DNA of 64,000 nucleotides from Methylacidiphilum kamchatkense Kam1. GTDB taxonomy: Bacteria > Verrucomicrobiota > Verrucomicrobiia > Methylacidiphilales > Methylacidiphilaceae. Where the stretch lies: contig NZ_CP037899.1 of assembly GCF_007475525.1 (NCBI RefSeq), forward strand, positions 2,046,001 through 2,110,000, given 5' to 3'. The translations under genes and the position numbers were made by a program. This document shows, in pieces, positions 1 to 8,599 of this stretch. Each line of letters opens with the position of its first letter. Position 1 is the stretch's first letter. The notes beneath the pieces are model-generated. The model was given only the letters and a program-made list of their open reading frames with translations. It searched no databases and was not told the DNA's origin.

Positions 1-72
1 ACTTGTTAACTTCTTTAGATAAAAGGACTCGCTTTCTGTCTTTACCAAAAATTTCATTGTGTTCTATCGAAA
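1..72. other. Window edge downstream of nuoM, possible start of the next gene
   Basis: On the minus strand two frames stay open to the window edge. One starts with ATG at 57 (19 codons). The other starts with TTG at 76, overlapping the nuoM stop codon. In the usual gene order nuoN would follow nuoM here. The few visible residues are polar and do not show the hydrophobic N-terminus expected of NuoN, so I cannot choose a frame or assign a product. Confidence 0.2.
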
Positions 73-1538
73 TCAATTTGCAGAGAAGTAGTGTTCTACG
101 GTCGGTTTAATAACTGAAAGAAGAGAACTTGGCATCATTCCAATAATGAGAAGAGAAGCCATAAGCAAAAGATAAGGGAACTTCTTGGTCAGTCCCTGAA
201 GGTCTTCCACATCGTTCAAATGCGCGGGGAGTTTACCAAAAAAAACGGATTGAACGGCCCGAAGTTGATAGACAGCCGATATGACAATTCCCCAAATTGC
301 CAAAGCAGTAATCCACGGTTGAGCTTGCCATGACCCAAAAAGATTAGTAGCTCCCCAGTAAAATTCGCCAGCCCAGGGACCCCAATCGAAGCAAAAGAAG
401 CTAAAACAAAGGCTACAGAAACAAATGGCATTCTTTGGCCTAGTCCGCCAAGTTCACTAAACTTTATTTCACCAGTTCTCTCCTTAATTTCTCCTGCCAG
501 CGCAAAAAGCAAGGCGATCGAAAGCCCATGAGCTACCATAAGAACTACTACTCCACTGATTCCTATCTTATTCCAGCTTGCAAGCCCCAAAAAGATATAG
601 CCCATATGCATAACACTAGAATAGCCCAACATCGTTGTTAGCTCTTTTTGGACAATCGTCACATACCCTATGTAGAGAATGTTACCCAGCAGAAGTATAT
701 ACAACCAGCTTTTCCAATGTTCCAATCCTCCAGGAAGCAGTGGAATAGCCACCCTTAACAGTCCATAAAGCCCAAATTTTTTTAGCACTCCAGCATGGAG
801 CATTGCTGCAGGAGTCGGAGCTACTGCATAACCGGTTGGCGCCCATGTATAAAAAGGAAAAAGAGAAACCAATGTGCCAAAGCCAACAAGCAAAAAAGCA
901 AAAGGGACAGCCTCTTTGCTTATAGGCAAAGGATGGGCTTTTGCATAGTCAAGGAGCCTAGGGATATCAAAAGTCCTCGCTTCTTGTGGGAGCAATACAA
1001 GCAAAGCAAGAATGCCAACAAGGAGAACCAAGCTACCCACCATTAAATAAAGGGTAATTTGAAGACTCACAAACTGCCTGTTTTCAGATCCCCAAATTCC
1101 AATCAAAAGAAATGTTGGAATAAGGGCAAACTCATGAAAGATATAAAAAAAGAAGAGATCTAAAGAAACAAAGGCACCAATTGCCCCAAGAGAAATAGCA
1201 AGAAGATAGCTATAAAATTCCGACTCCCTTTTGATCCCTTCAGGAGCAACTATGATGGCAGCCAGTGTCACAATAGTAGTTAAAAGAATAAGAGGCAGAT
1301 TCATGCCATCTACACCCACATGGTAGTGGATTTCAGGGAGTCCTGGGAGTTGTATCCAACGGACATCTTGAACGAATTGAAAGTCTTGAATCTTGGGATC
1401 ATACTGGAAATAAATCCACAAACTGACGAGCAAATTTAGCAAACTAGCTCCTAATGCAGCTTGACGGGCTGGTACTCTAAGAATTATAGCAATAAAAGCC
1501 AATAAGGGAACAAAAAGAAGAACGCTTACAAATGACAT
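73..1538 (-). CDS. nuoM: NADH-quinone oxidoreductase subunit M (one-base frameshift)
   Basis: Proton-pumping antiporter-like subunit of respiratory complex I in the cytoplasmic membrane. The first frame (start ATG 1538, AGAGG upstream) is hydrophobic throughout and carries the NuoM signatures HEFALIPTFLLIG, APTGYAVAPTPAAMLHAGVLKK and GVPGLANF. It then runs into unrelated sequence, while the conserved tail (SWQAQPW onward, ending VEHYFSAN) continues in the next frame down to 73. The break is one missing base at the run of 3 C and 5 A at 334-341. Restored, the protein is about 488 residues, normal for the family. It lies directly downstream of nuoL. The break is probably a sequencing artefact rather than a true pseudogene. 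Confidence 0.93.
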
Positions 1539-1674
1539 GCTAACCTCTTTCCATGATCTCGTTTACAAAACAAAAAACTTCCCATAACTGTGGTTCCGAT
1601 TATTTCCATTTCAAAATCACCACCAACTTTCTTTTTTCTACCTTGCTCATCCCACACAATTTACCTACCAAGGC

Positions 1675-3480
1675 TTAACTTCTGACTAGAAAAAAGACTA
1701 ATATGGCTGCAGCTCCAACGCCAAAAATAAAAGCATAACTGCGGATATTGCCGGTTTGAAAAACCCTTAATAGTTCTCCTCCCACACTTACCAAAAAAGC
1801 TGAGCCTCTGACAATCCCAAAGCCAATGATCCATTCATCCAGCCAAGCAAAAACTCCCGCTACAAGTTGCTGGAGTTTCAGTAGGGTCAAATCATACAGT
1901 TCATCGAAATAAAACTTATTTTTAAACAATGGAAAGATGACGATTTCTTTTTGTTTTTTCCAATAAGCAAAAGCCCCTATCCCCACTCCAGTTAGCCCCA
2001 CAAGTACTGAGAAAATCATCACATTAAGTTTTGATGCCTCCGACATAGCTTCATGAGCAGTCCCAAAGGCCTTTTCAATCCCTACCACAGAATATCCTCC
2101 AACCAAAGCAAAGAATGAAAGAATGATCATTGGCAATCCCATAACAGAAGGTGACTCATGGGCATGTTCAGCAACTTCCGACTTAGGAGCTCCCAAAAAA
2201 GTGACGACAAACAACCTTGTCATATAAAAAGCGGTAAGCCCAGCCGTAAATAAACCAATCCAAAAGAGCATTTTGTTTTTTTCACCAACCATCTCCAGGA
2301 TCGTATCCTTGCTATAAAAGCCAGAAAATCCAGGAATGCCTGCAAGCGCACAGGTCCCAATAAAAAAAGTAACAAAGGTCACGGGCATTTTTTTCCATAA
2401 TCCACCCATTTTCCAAATGTTCTGCTCATGATGCAAAACATGCAAAATAGATCCTGCACCGAGGAATAAAAGGGCCTTAAAAAAAGCATGAGTACAAAGA
2501 TGGAACATGGCAGCGATAGTCGCAGAAGAACCTACGGCCATGACCATATAGCCTAGCTGTGACATGGTAGAATAAGCTAATATTCTCTTTATGTCATCTT
2601 GCTGCGTAGCCGTTAGCGCAGCCACCAGAGCAGTAATCCCTCCTGTCCATGCAATAACTTCCAGCGCCTGCTCCGATTGTTCTAATACAAAGAAAATTCT
2701 ACAAAGCATATAGACACCTGCAGCAACCATAGTTGCCGCATGGATTAAGGCAGAAACAGGAGTAGGGCCTTCCATAGCATCTGGAAGCCAAACATGAAGA
2801 GGAATCTGAGCTGACTTGCCGACGCAACCACAAAAAAGCAAAAGCCCCATTATCGTCACTAAGGGGTGTCCCTTAAAATAGGAAGAAAGGGAAGGATCAA
2901 ACATCAAGCTACCTGTGAAGGTCCAAAACATGATAATGCCTAACAGAAAGCCAAAATCCCCTATTCGGTTAGCTAAAAAGGCCTTAGTAGCCGCATTGGC
3001 TGCAGAAGGTTTTTCAAACCAAAAACCAATTAAAAGATAGGAACTGACTCCAACAAGCTCCCAAAATATATACATCATGATAAAGTTGGTTGCTACAACG
3101 ATACCAAGCATCGAGAGCATAAAAAGAGAAAGCTCAGCAAAAAATCGACTTCTGCCAGGGTCTTCGCCCATATAGCCCATTGAATAAATATGAATCATGA
3201 GCCCAACTCCCGTTACGACCAGTAGCATGACTTTCGAAAGCGAATCGAAAACCATTCCTAGCTGAATAGTAAGTCCACCAATGTCTATCCAATTTATGGC
3301 AGCCGGTTCATGAATCGATCCAAGAGCAACTCCTATGGCAATTAGAAAACTAATTGCACAAGCCCCTACAGAAACTAGCTGACTTAAAAAAGGGAAAGGC
3401 TTTAAAAACGCCCATATCATAAAAGCCGATAACAAGGGAGCAAGTAATAAGACCCAAGCTAATAACGAGGAGGTATTCAT
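1675..3480 (-). CDS. nuoL: NADH-quinone oxidoreductase subunit L
   Basis: Largest antiporter-like membrane subunit of complex I, contributing a proton channel and the long lateral helix. It has 601 residues with many membrane spans. Family motifs seen are FFAELSLFMLSMLGIV, FWELVGVSSYLLIGFW, PLHVWLPDAMEGPTPVSALIHAATMV and a late FYMTRLF segment. The start is ATG 3480 with an AGGAGG-type ribosome site just upstream. The stop lies about 135 bases before nuoM and the start 17 bases after nuoK, so it belongs to the nuoIJKLM transcript. It is slightly shorter than enterobacterial NuoL (about 613), within the normal range. No key residue looks missing. Confidence 0.97.
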   Translation of the reverse strand: MNTSSLLAWVLLLAPLLSAFMIWAFLKPFPFLSQLVSVGACAISFLIAIGVALGSIHEPAAINWIDIGGLTIQLGMVFDSLSKVMLLVVTGVGLMIHIYSMGYMGEDPGRSRFFAELSLFMLSMLGIVVATNFIMMYIFWELVGVSSYLLIGFWFEKPSAANAATKAFLANRIGDFGFLLGIIMFWTFTGSLMFDPSLSSYFKGHPLVTIMGLLLFCGCVGKSAQIPLHVWLPDAMEGPTPVSALIHAATMVAAGVYMLCRIFFVLEQSEQALEVIAWTGGITALVAALTATQQDDIKRILAYSTMSQLGYMVMAVGSSATIAAMFHLCTHAFFKALLFLGAGSILHVLHHEQNIWKMGGLWKKMPVTFVTFFIGTCALAGIPGFSGFYSKDTILEMVGEKNKMLFWIGLFTAGLTAFYMTRLFVVTFLGAPKSEVAEHAHESPSVMGLPMIILSFFALVGGYSVVGIEKAFGTAHEAMSEASKLNVMIFSVLVGLTGVGIGAFAYWKKQKEIVIFPLFKNKFYFDELYDLTLLKLQQLVAGVFAWLDEWIIGFGIVRGSAFLVSVGGELLRVFQTGNIRSYAFIFGVGAAAILVFFLVRS

Positions 3481-3497
3481 TTTTTCCTATAGGACTT

Positions 3498-3803
3498 CTA
3501 AAACTTCAGCAAAGTGATATCTTCGGCTTTGGTAGAATGCTTGACACGAAAGAGTGCAACAATTAAGGCAAGGCCTACAGCAACTTCAGCAGCAGCTACC
3601 GTAATCACAAAAAAAACCAGCACTTGTCCGGAAAGATTAGAATTATATCGACTAAAAGCAACAAGGGCTAGATTTGCTGCATTTAACATAATCTCCAAAC
3701 ACATATAGATAATGATCATATCCCTCCTTAAGATTATCCCTGCAAGGCCAATCGCAAAAAGGATACCACTAGCCGTCAAATAATGAGTTAAGCCAATTTG
3801 CAT
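3498..3803 (-). CDS. nuoK: NADH-quinone oxidoreductase subunit K
   Basis: Small three-helix membrane subunit of complex I (MrpC-like), part of the proton and quinone relay. Its 101 residues match the family length. It opens with the typical hydrophobic segment (LTHYLTASGILFAIGLAG), holds the conserved MCLEIMLNAANLALVAFS helix with the glutamate used in proton transfer, and then AAAEVAVGLALIVALFR with the second conserved glutamate. The start is ATG 3803 behind AAAAGAAG. It sits between nuoJ and nuoL on the same strand, the canonical order. Confidence 0.97.
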   Translation of the reverse strand: MQIGLTHYLTASGILFAIGLAGIILRRDMIIIYMCLEIMLNAANLALVAFSRYNSNLSGQVLVFFVITVAAAEVAVGLALIVALFRVKHSTKAEDITLLKF

Positions 3804-3944
3804 CTTCTTTTCTATCCCACTATGGTTAATGGGCTAAACTTAATAAAAAAACAAACGCCCTTTTTAAATGTTTTCGTATTCTATCATTAGATTTCTTTCA
3901 AGATCTCTCAGCCGATTCTATCACAAAGACAGTTTTTCCTCATT

Positions 3945-4442
3945 TTAATCCAAGTCTTTTTTGCTCAAAATGATCACTCCAATCATTGAAATTAAAAGCA
4001 GAACTCCAACAGCTTCAAAGGCCAGAGCATAGTTGCCAAAAAGTAGTTCTCCCAAGGCCTTTATACTGTTGTTTTGAATCACGTTGTCCGTTTTACCTAC
4101 TAAAGAAGTTATATTCTTTCCAGCCAGAAAGAACCCAATCCCAAGCAATAAGACAGTCAGAAACCCTCCAATAATACCCAGCATCCTAAAGTTAGCTTGC
4201 TGTTCAGCTTTTAAATCTAAAAGCATGATAATAAACAAAAAGAGCACCATGACGGCTCCTGCATAAACCAACACTTGTACGGCTGCCAAAAAATAAGCAC
4301 CCAGCAGTACAAAAAGCCCGGCAATACAGATAATCATTAAGACAAGGTTCATGGCGGATGCCACAGGATTTTTATTGGCAATGACTCCAATCCCACTGCC
4401 AATCATTGCGAGAACAAAGGTCCAAAAAAAGAAATTTTCCAT
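3945..4442 (-). CDS. nuoJ: NADH-quinone oxidoreductase subunit J
   Basis: Membrane subunit of complex I with five predicted helices. The 165-residue product starts MENFFFWTF at ATG 4442; a TTG two codons upstream is the only in-frame alternative, and no clear ribosome site decides. The conserved stretch NPVASAMNLVLMIIC followed by AVQVLVYAGAVMVLFLF is the NuoJ signature, including the helix with the pi-bulge region. A loop of about 20 polar residues (GKTDNVIQNNS) precedes the last helix. There are about 107 bases to nuoI and about 140 to nuoK, looser spacing than elsewhere in the cluster. Confidence 0.95.
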   Translation of the reverse strand: MENFFFWTFVLAMIGSGIGVIANKNPVASAMNLVLMIICIAGLFVLLGAYFLAAVQVLVYAGAVMVLFLFIIMLLDLKAEQQANFRMLGIIGGFLTVLLLGIGFFLAGKNITSLVGKTDNVIQNNSIKALGELLFGNYALAFEAVGVLLLISMIGVIILSKKDLD

Positions 4443-4549
4443 GATCAACTTCGATAATAAAAAGGATTGAAAATCCTAAAAACTAAAAAATAAAAATCAA
4501 CAAGAAAACACTTCGACTGATTCCAAAAAAAAAGTCCCATAATATTTTT

Positions 4550-5068
4550 TCATTTTTTCTCCCATTTTTTAATGGGTCGAGCATAAATGCCTCCTAGCTC
4601 ATATAATGTCTTTTTGTCGTGGATAAGCTCTTTTCTGCTATATCCAGATAAAGAATAGATTTTAGGAAGCAGAAAAATAGCTTCTTCTGGACAGACCTCT
4701 TCACACAGTCCGCAATAAATGCATCTAGTCATGTCTATAAAAAAATCCTTAGGTGCTTTTTCTACTTTTGCATATTTATCTTCGAGTGGGATTTCTCCAG
4801 GGATGATTCGAATGGCTCTTGGAGGACAGATAAATTCACAAAGTTGACAGCTGACGCATTTTTCCCTTCCCTCTTCATCTTTAACTAATAGCGGAGCTCC
4901 CCTTAATCCCTCTGGAAGCTGAGGTTTTTCTTCAGGATATTCAAGAGTGATTTTTGTCTTTCCCCTGACTCTATCCCAAAAATGTTTTAAAGTAATTCCC
5001 AAACCCTGAAGAATGCCAGGCAAATAGGTTTTTTCAAAAAAATTAAGCGTCGGTCTTTTAACAATCAT
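4550..5068 (-). CDS. nuoI: NADH-quinone oxidoreductase subunit I (two 4Fe-4S clusters)
   Basis: Ferredoxin-like peripheral subunit that carries clusters N6a and N6b and hands electrons toward the quinone site of complex I. The 172-residue protein shows two complete CxxCxxCxxxCP motifs: CVSCQLCEFICPP and CIYCGLCEEVCPE, spaced as in NuoI. The N-terminal amphipathic part (LPGILQGLGITLKHFW) is the usual membrane-docking segment. It is the first gene of the visible cluster. No nuoH or other hydrophilic-arm gene lies upstream, where the next gene is divergent, so nuoA-H must be encoded elsewhere. Confidence 0.97.
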   Translation of the reverse strand: MIVKRPTLNFFEKTYLPGILQGLGITLKHFWDRVRGKTKITLEYPEEKPQLPEGLRGAPLLVKDEEGREKCVSCQLCEFICPPRAIRIIPGEIPLEDKYAKVEKAPKDFFIDMTRCIYCGLCEEVCPEEAIFLLPKIYSLSGYSRKELIHDKKTLYELGGIYARPIKKWEKK

Positions 5069-5242
5069 AAAGAATAAAAAAGAACTTTTTCTAATCCCTT
5101 AGTCTATATATTGCATTATTTTTTCTAAAAAATATAATTTTAATCGATCTACCATAATCAATTAAAATATTCAATAATTTTCTTTTCTTACAAACCTCCT
5201 TCTACTTTTGATAACGAGTGCAAATAGGCGCACTATTCTTTT

Positions 5243-5280
5243 CCTGCCGGTTCTTTTCATGGCCGCAGGCGTAATTTTTT
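5243..5280 (+). terminator. Possible rho-independent terminator
   Basis: CCTGCCGG (5243-5250) can pair with CCGCAGG (5263-5269) with one bulged C and a 12-base loop, followed within six bases by TTTTTT (5275-5280). No plus-strand gene precedes it, so what it would terminate is unknown; it could end antisense transcription toward nuoI's upstream region. Confidence 0.3.
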
Positions 5281-5479
5281 CAGCCACATCAGAACCCTCC
5301 TTTCTCACAGTGCCTCTTTTTTCAAACACTGAGTACTAGTCCTTTGAGATGGAGAACTGCGTTGAGCTTACATTCATGAGAGCAGCTGTCTGTTGGAGAA
5401 GTCTAATGTCTATTTTTTCAGTAGGTTATCAACCCAGACAGTCTAAAGGAAAAGCTTACAACACGCCAGAATAAGTTTC

Positions 5480-5620
5480 CTACTCGCCTCCTCCTTCCTC
5501 TGATTCTTGCCATAAGCTCAAAGAAAATCCCTTGCGTTTGAAGCCCAGGACTTTCCCAGTGGCATCAACATGCTTTTGGATTGCCAACATTCCACTATCT
5601 TGACTAAAAGACCATTCCAT
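5480..5620 (-). CDS. Possible 46-residue protein, faintly DUF2283-like
   Basis: A short open frame starts at ATG 5620 with AAGGTGGAG two bases upstream, a convincing ribosome site. A stop codon seven codons above the ATG rules out a longer form. The product begins MEWSFSQDSGMLAIQ and continues DATGKVLGFKRKGFS, ending in an acidic Gly-rich tail. The pattern of a WSF/QDSG opening followed by D-x-x-G-K-V-L-G-F recalls the strand arrangement of DUF2283 proteins, but it is shorter than that family (about 60-70) and the likeness is weak. It stands alone between divergent genes. It could be a decayed gene. Confidence 0.3.
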   Translation of the reverse strand: MEWSFSQDSGMLAIQKHVDATGKVLGFKRKGFSLSLWQESEEGGGE

Positions 5621-5828
5621 TTCTCCACCTTGCCTACACTAAGCGTTTTTCCCATATGCACAGACACTCTGGATTCCATACAATAGAATTAAATTCCCAA
5701 ACTGTGGAATTAAGGAAGAAAAATTCTATCATCTTTTCCCTATCACTATTTTTTCCTTATAAAAGCATATTGAAAATTCCTAAATGAAATTTTCTTCATT
5801 CTTTATCTAATTTTGATAAATTCTTTTT

Positions 5829-6857
5829 ATGCAATACAGACATATTCCAGGAACAGAAATCGAGGCATCTGTAATCGGTTTTGGATTATGGACTTTGACT
5901 ACCGGGTGGTGGGGAACCTACACCGAAGCAGAAGCTATCCGGCTTCTTAAAGAAGCATACGATTTAGGAATCAACTTTTTTGATACAGCCGATGTATATG
6001 GTCATGGATATGGAGAAGAAATACTGGCCAAAGCCTTCCCCAACTCCACAGATGTAGTTATTGCTACGAAGATAGGCTACAATTTCTATAACAACATCGA
6101 TCGTTCGGCTCAACAGGAACTACCTCAAGATTTTTCTGTTCCTTTCTTAAAAGAAGCTCTTCACCGGTCACTTAAACGACTCAAGCGCGATTACATTGAT
6201 AACCTTCAACTACATAATATCCGTTTAACCCACGTCAAAGATGATGCTATCTGGCAATTCCTGGAAGATCAGCTTAAGGAAGGCACCATACGCTCTTATG
6301 GTGTGGCTCTTGGACCAGCCATTGGTTGGCTCTATGAAGGACTGGAATCCATTCGTTTAAGGAAGCCGCACATCGTCCAACACATTTACAATATCCTTGA
6401 ATCTTACCCAGGGAAAGAGCTTATGGGCAAAGCTGCATGGGATCAAACTCGTTATCTTATCAGAGTTCCCCATGCCAGTGGCATGCTCGAAGGCCACTAT
6501 ACCCCTAACACTAAATTTTCTCAAACCGACCATAGACGTTTTCGACCAAAACACTGGCTTGAAAATGGTTTAAAAAAAATAGCCACCCTCCAGTTTCTAG
6601 TCCTGCCGAATCGTTCTTTGGGACAAGCTGCCCTGCAATGGATTCTTAATGAAAAGAAGGTGCTGAGCTGTCTGCCTAATATTTATAACAGCACTCAGCT
6701 CAAAGAATTTGCTCAGGCTCCCGACTGTCCTCCATTAACTAAAGAAGAACTAGATAAGATTGATTCGTTAATTGCCTCGAACTTTGGAGTGGAAGAAGAA
6801 GCTGAAGCTTACAAGGGAACAATGACATTAGAACAGCTTCATGCTGCTAGCCAATAA
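5829..6857 (+). CDS. Aldo/keto reductase family oxidoreductase
   Basis: Cytoplasmic NADPH-dependent carbonyl reductase of the aldo/keto reductase superfamily, 342 residues. The catalytic tetrad is recognisable: Asp in NFFDTADVYGHGYGE (about residue 53) and its Tyr, Lys in ATKIGYNF (about 82) and His in NLQLHNI (about 129). The late QAALQWILNEKKV segment is the usual cofactor-binding part. The opening IPGTEIEASVIGFGLWTL is typical of the AKR group that resembles YghZ/YajO and TIM-barrel redox proteins. The substrate is unknown. It is monocistronic, with AT-rich sequence upstream and no clear ribosome site. The C-terminal 20 residues are acidic. Confidence 0.9.
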   Translation: MQYRHIPGTEIEASVIGFGLWTLTTGWWGTYTEAEAIRLLKEAYDLGINFFDTADVYGHGYGEEILAKAFPNSTDVVIATKIGYNFYNNIDRSAQQELPQDFSVPFLKEALHRSLKRLKRDYIDNLQLHNIRLTHVKDDAIWQFLEDQLKEGTIRSYGVALGPAIGWLYEGLESIRLRKPHIVQHIYNILESYPGKELMGKAAWDQTRYLIRVPHASGMLEGHYTPNTKFSQTDHRRFRPKHWLENGLKKIATLQFLVLPNRSLGQAALQWILNEKKVLSCLPNIYNSTQLKEFAQAPDCPPLTKEELDKIDSLIASNFGVEEEAEAYKGTMTLEQLHAASQ

Positions 6858-7006
6858 AATCGTAGAGAATGCAATGATCCGATTATATTTTGTAGATTAA
6901 TTAGCATGAGATCCCTCCATGGAAACGTGAAGTGGCATCTAGTTAGAAACTTTTAACGCTTGCGGAATTTCAAGTAGTTCTGTGGGGAAGGTCCTCAAAT
7001 TATAAT

Positions 7007-7354
7007 TCAGCGCTTCAGGCAAGTTGAAAACTCACTCTTTGCATTTGCCCTTTCTTTATGAGCAAAATAAAGGTTTCTTGAGTAAGGGATCCAACTAAAA
7101 AGATAGGCGAAAATAAACACCGAGTCCCACCTATAAAATGCATAAATTAAGAGCAATAAAGAGCCTAAAAGGCTACAATACCAAAAGGCAAGGGGAACAA
7201 CTACCGCTTTTTTCTTTTCAGTAGCAATCCATTGAATTACAAAACGGGAAAAAAAAAGGATATTCCCTATCCAACCGATTGCTTTCATTGGACTCCAATG
7301 AATCCCCAGAAAATCGGACATACTAGCTAGTATACAATAATGATCAGTAAACAT
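7007..7354 (-). CDS. Lipid A biosynthesis N-terminal domain (LAB_N) membrane protein
   Basis: Small integral membrane protein of 115 residues made almost entirely of a LAB_N domain (PF07578): KAIGWIGNILFFSRFVIQWI, then AFWYCSLLGSLLLLIYAFYR, then VFIFAYLFSWIPYSRNLYF. In other bacteria this domain stands at the N-terminus of some lipid A or dolichol-phosphate-mannose synthases, or alone beside glycosyltransferases; its biochemical role is not established. The start is ATG 7354 with GGAGAAAAG upstream. It is the last gene of the 10258-7007 minus-strand run, 61 bases after the DJ-1 gene. Membrane location is inferred from three hydrophobic spans. Confidence 0.85.
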   Translation of the reverse strand: MFTDHYCILASMSDFLGIHWSPMKAIGWIGNILFFSRFVIQWIATEKKKAVVVPLAFWYCSLLGSLLLLIYAFYRWDSVFIFAYLFSWIPYSRNLYFAHKERANAKSEFSTCLKR

Positions 7355-7415
7355 AACTTTTCTCCCAATGCCACTGATTTTCTACTATTCAATAGCGATT
7401 CTTTTTCTTTCATTT

Positions 7416-7997
7416 TTATTCTTTCCGTATCGAGCCAAGCATTGGTAGGCTCGAAAGAAAAGAACGATTAACCTCCATAACCGCTTCTTCTCCAACTAAC
7501 TGACGAATGATTTCAAAGGCAAACTCTATGGCACTGCCAGCCGCTCGGCCCGTGATTAAATTACCGTCAACCACAACAGAGCTATTCTCTTCTAGTCTAG
7601 AAAGAGGTATTTCTGCTTTAATGGACGGATGGCAGGTAAACTTGTTTGAAGGGAAAAGACCGAAGTTGATAAGACAACCTGGCGCCGCACAAATTGCTGC
7701 AACCCATCCCCCTTTTAAAATCTGTCTTTCGAGGAGTTCCTTTATTCGGATATCTTTTTTCAAATTTTCAGCTCCTTCAGCTCCTCCGGGCAAAATAATG
7801 CAATCAAAATGTTCTTCTAAAACATCTCCCAGATCATAATCAGGGATTATCCTGATTTTCCTAGAACCAGTAATGACTCCAGGCAATATGCCCGCTACGA
7901 CCACTTCAATTTTGGCCCTTCTCAACAAATCAATGGGCACAACCGCCTCTATTTCTTCAAAGCCTGGAGCAAGAATCACCAAAGCTCTTTTAATCAT
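7416..7997 (-). CDS. DJ-1/PfpI family protein
   Basis: Cytoplasmic protein of the DJ-1/ThiJ/PfpI superfamily, 193 residues. The nucleophile elbow is AAICAAP (Cys about residue 104) and the conserved early acid is in LAPGFEEIEAV (Glu about 15), which together make the DJ-1-type site. LPGGAEGAENL and FTCHPS are further landmarks. Members close to YajL/DJ-1 act as oxidative-stress proteins or glyoxalase/deglycase-type enzymes; the precise activity here cannot be told. Its ATG overlaps the stop of the upstream DUF1802 gene (ATGA), so the two are translationally coupled. Confidence 0.9.
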   Translation of the reverse strand: MIKRALVILAPGFEEIEAVVPIDLLRRAKIEVVVAGILPGVITGSRKIRIIPDYDLGDVLEEHFDCIILPGGAEGAENLKKDIRIKELLERQILKGGWVAAICAAPGCLINFGLFPSNKFTCHPSIKAEIPLSRLEENSSVVVDGNLITGRAAGSAIEFAFEIIRQLVGEEAVMEVNRSFLSSLPMLGSIRKE

Positions 7998-8599
7998 ACC
8001 CCATTAATTCTAAATAAAATGCTTTTTTGCATTTCACAAAATTTTTCCTCATCCATTACCGCTTCCTTCTCTATATTTTCAGAAGGGATAGCCATTTTAA
8101 TCCAAGATCGACATCCACCCATCGCTTTCTCATCCCATGCAATCGTAAAAGGGCTACGAGTTCTATACACTCTTACGATGAGCAAGGAAAGCCCTCGCTT
8201 TTTTCCATAATCAAATCGTTTTTTTAGAATTTCTTCTTCCCAAATATGGAAGGCAGAGAGGCAACTCACTTTTTCCCAATCGGTTATAAACAAAGAGTGA
8301 TAGACGGTTGCGATGTATTTAAGAACGACTCGATCCTGCACCCCTTCTTCTCCAGTAAGCAGGGTCCTATATTGTGGCTTAATTTGGAGCAGATCTTCAT
8401 GATAGGAGGTGGGCAGCAGCCAAAAAGTAGGAGCTTTCAGTTGAAACTCTTTTTCTTGGATCCCTCCTTTTCTAAAGAGGAGGCATTGTTTGCCTTGACC
8501 CAAAGCTTCAACGACAATCCTCCAATCTTTAAAGGCATAGCTTGAGGAAGGTTCTTCTGGAATAGTAAAAGGTGACTTTTTTAAGAAGGACTCATTCAC
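7994..8599 (-). CDS. DUF1802 family protein
   Basis: Protein of 201 residues, function unknown. It matches the DUF1802 pattern seen in cyanobacteria, archaea and some other bacteria: an opening AFKDWRIVVEALGQGKQCLLFRKGG, then FWLLPTSYHEDLLQIKP in the first half and a basic second half (VRVYRTRSPF). There is no signal peptide or membrane span, so it is likely cytoplasmic. The gene overlaps pgsA by eight bases at its start and the DJ-1 gene by four at its end, placing it firmly in one operon with them. In some genomes DUF1802 genes sit near restriction or nuclease genes; nothing of that sort is seen here. Confidence 0.8.
   Translation of the reverse strand: MNESFLKKSPFTIPEEPSSSYAFKDWRIVVEALGQGKQCLLFRKGGIQEKEFQLKAPTFWLLPTSYHEDLLQIKPQYRTLLTGEEGVQDRVVLKYIATVYHSLFITDWEKVSCLSAFHIWEEEILKKRFDYGKKRGLSLLIVRVYRTRSPFTIAWDEKAMGGCRSWIKMAIPSENIEKEAVMDEEKFCEMQKSILFRINGV

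Larger units (their letters stand above)
5069..5828. other. 760-base gap between divergent nuoI and the aldo/keto reductase
   Basis: It holds the presumed promoters of both flanking genes, a GC-rich hairpin followed by a T run (5243-5280), a 46-codon minus-strand open frame with a good ribosome site (5480-5620), and an inverted AATTCC/GGAATT pair (5692-5711). A plus-strand frame of 41 codons (5349-5474) has no ribosome site and was not accepted. No large gene is visible. Confidence 0.6.

Noticed and set aside
5349-5474. 41-codon plus-strand frame
   Set aside because: No ribosome site and no family; overlaps the region of the hairpin and a better minus-strand candidate.
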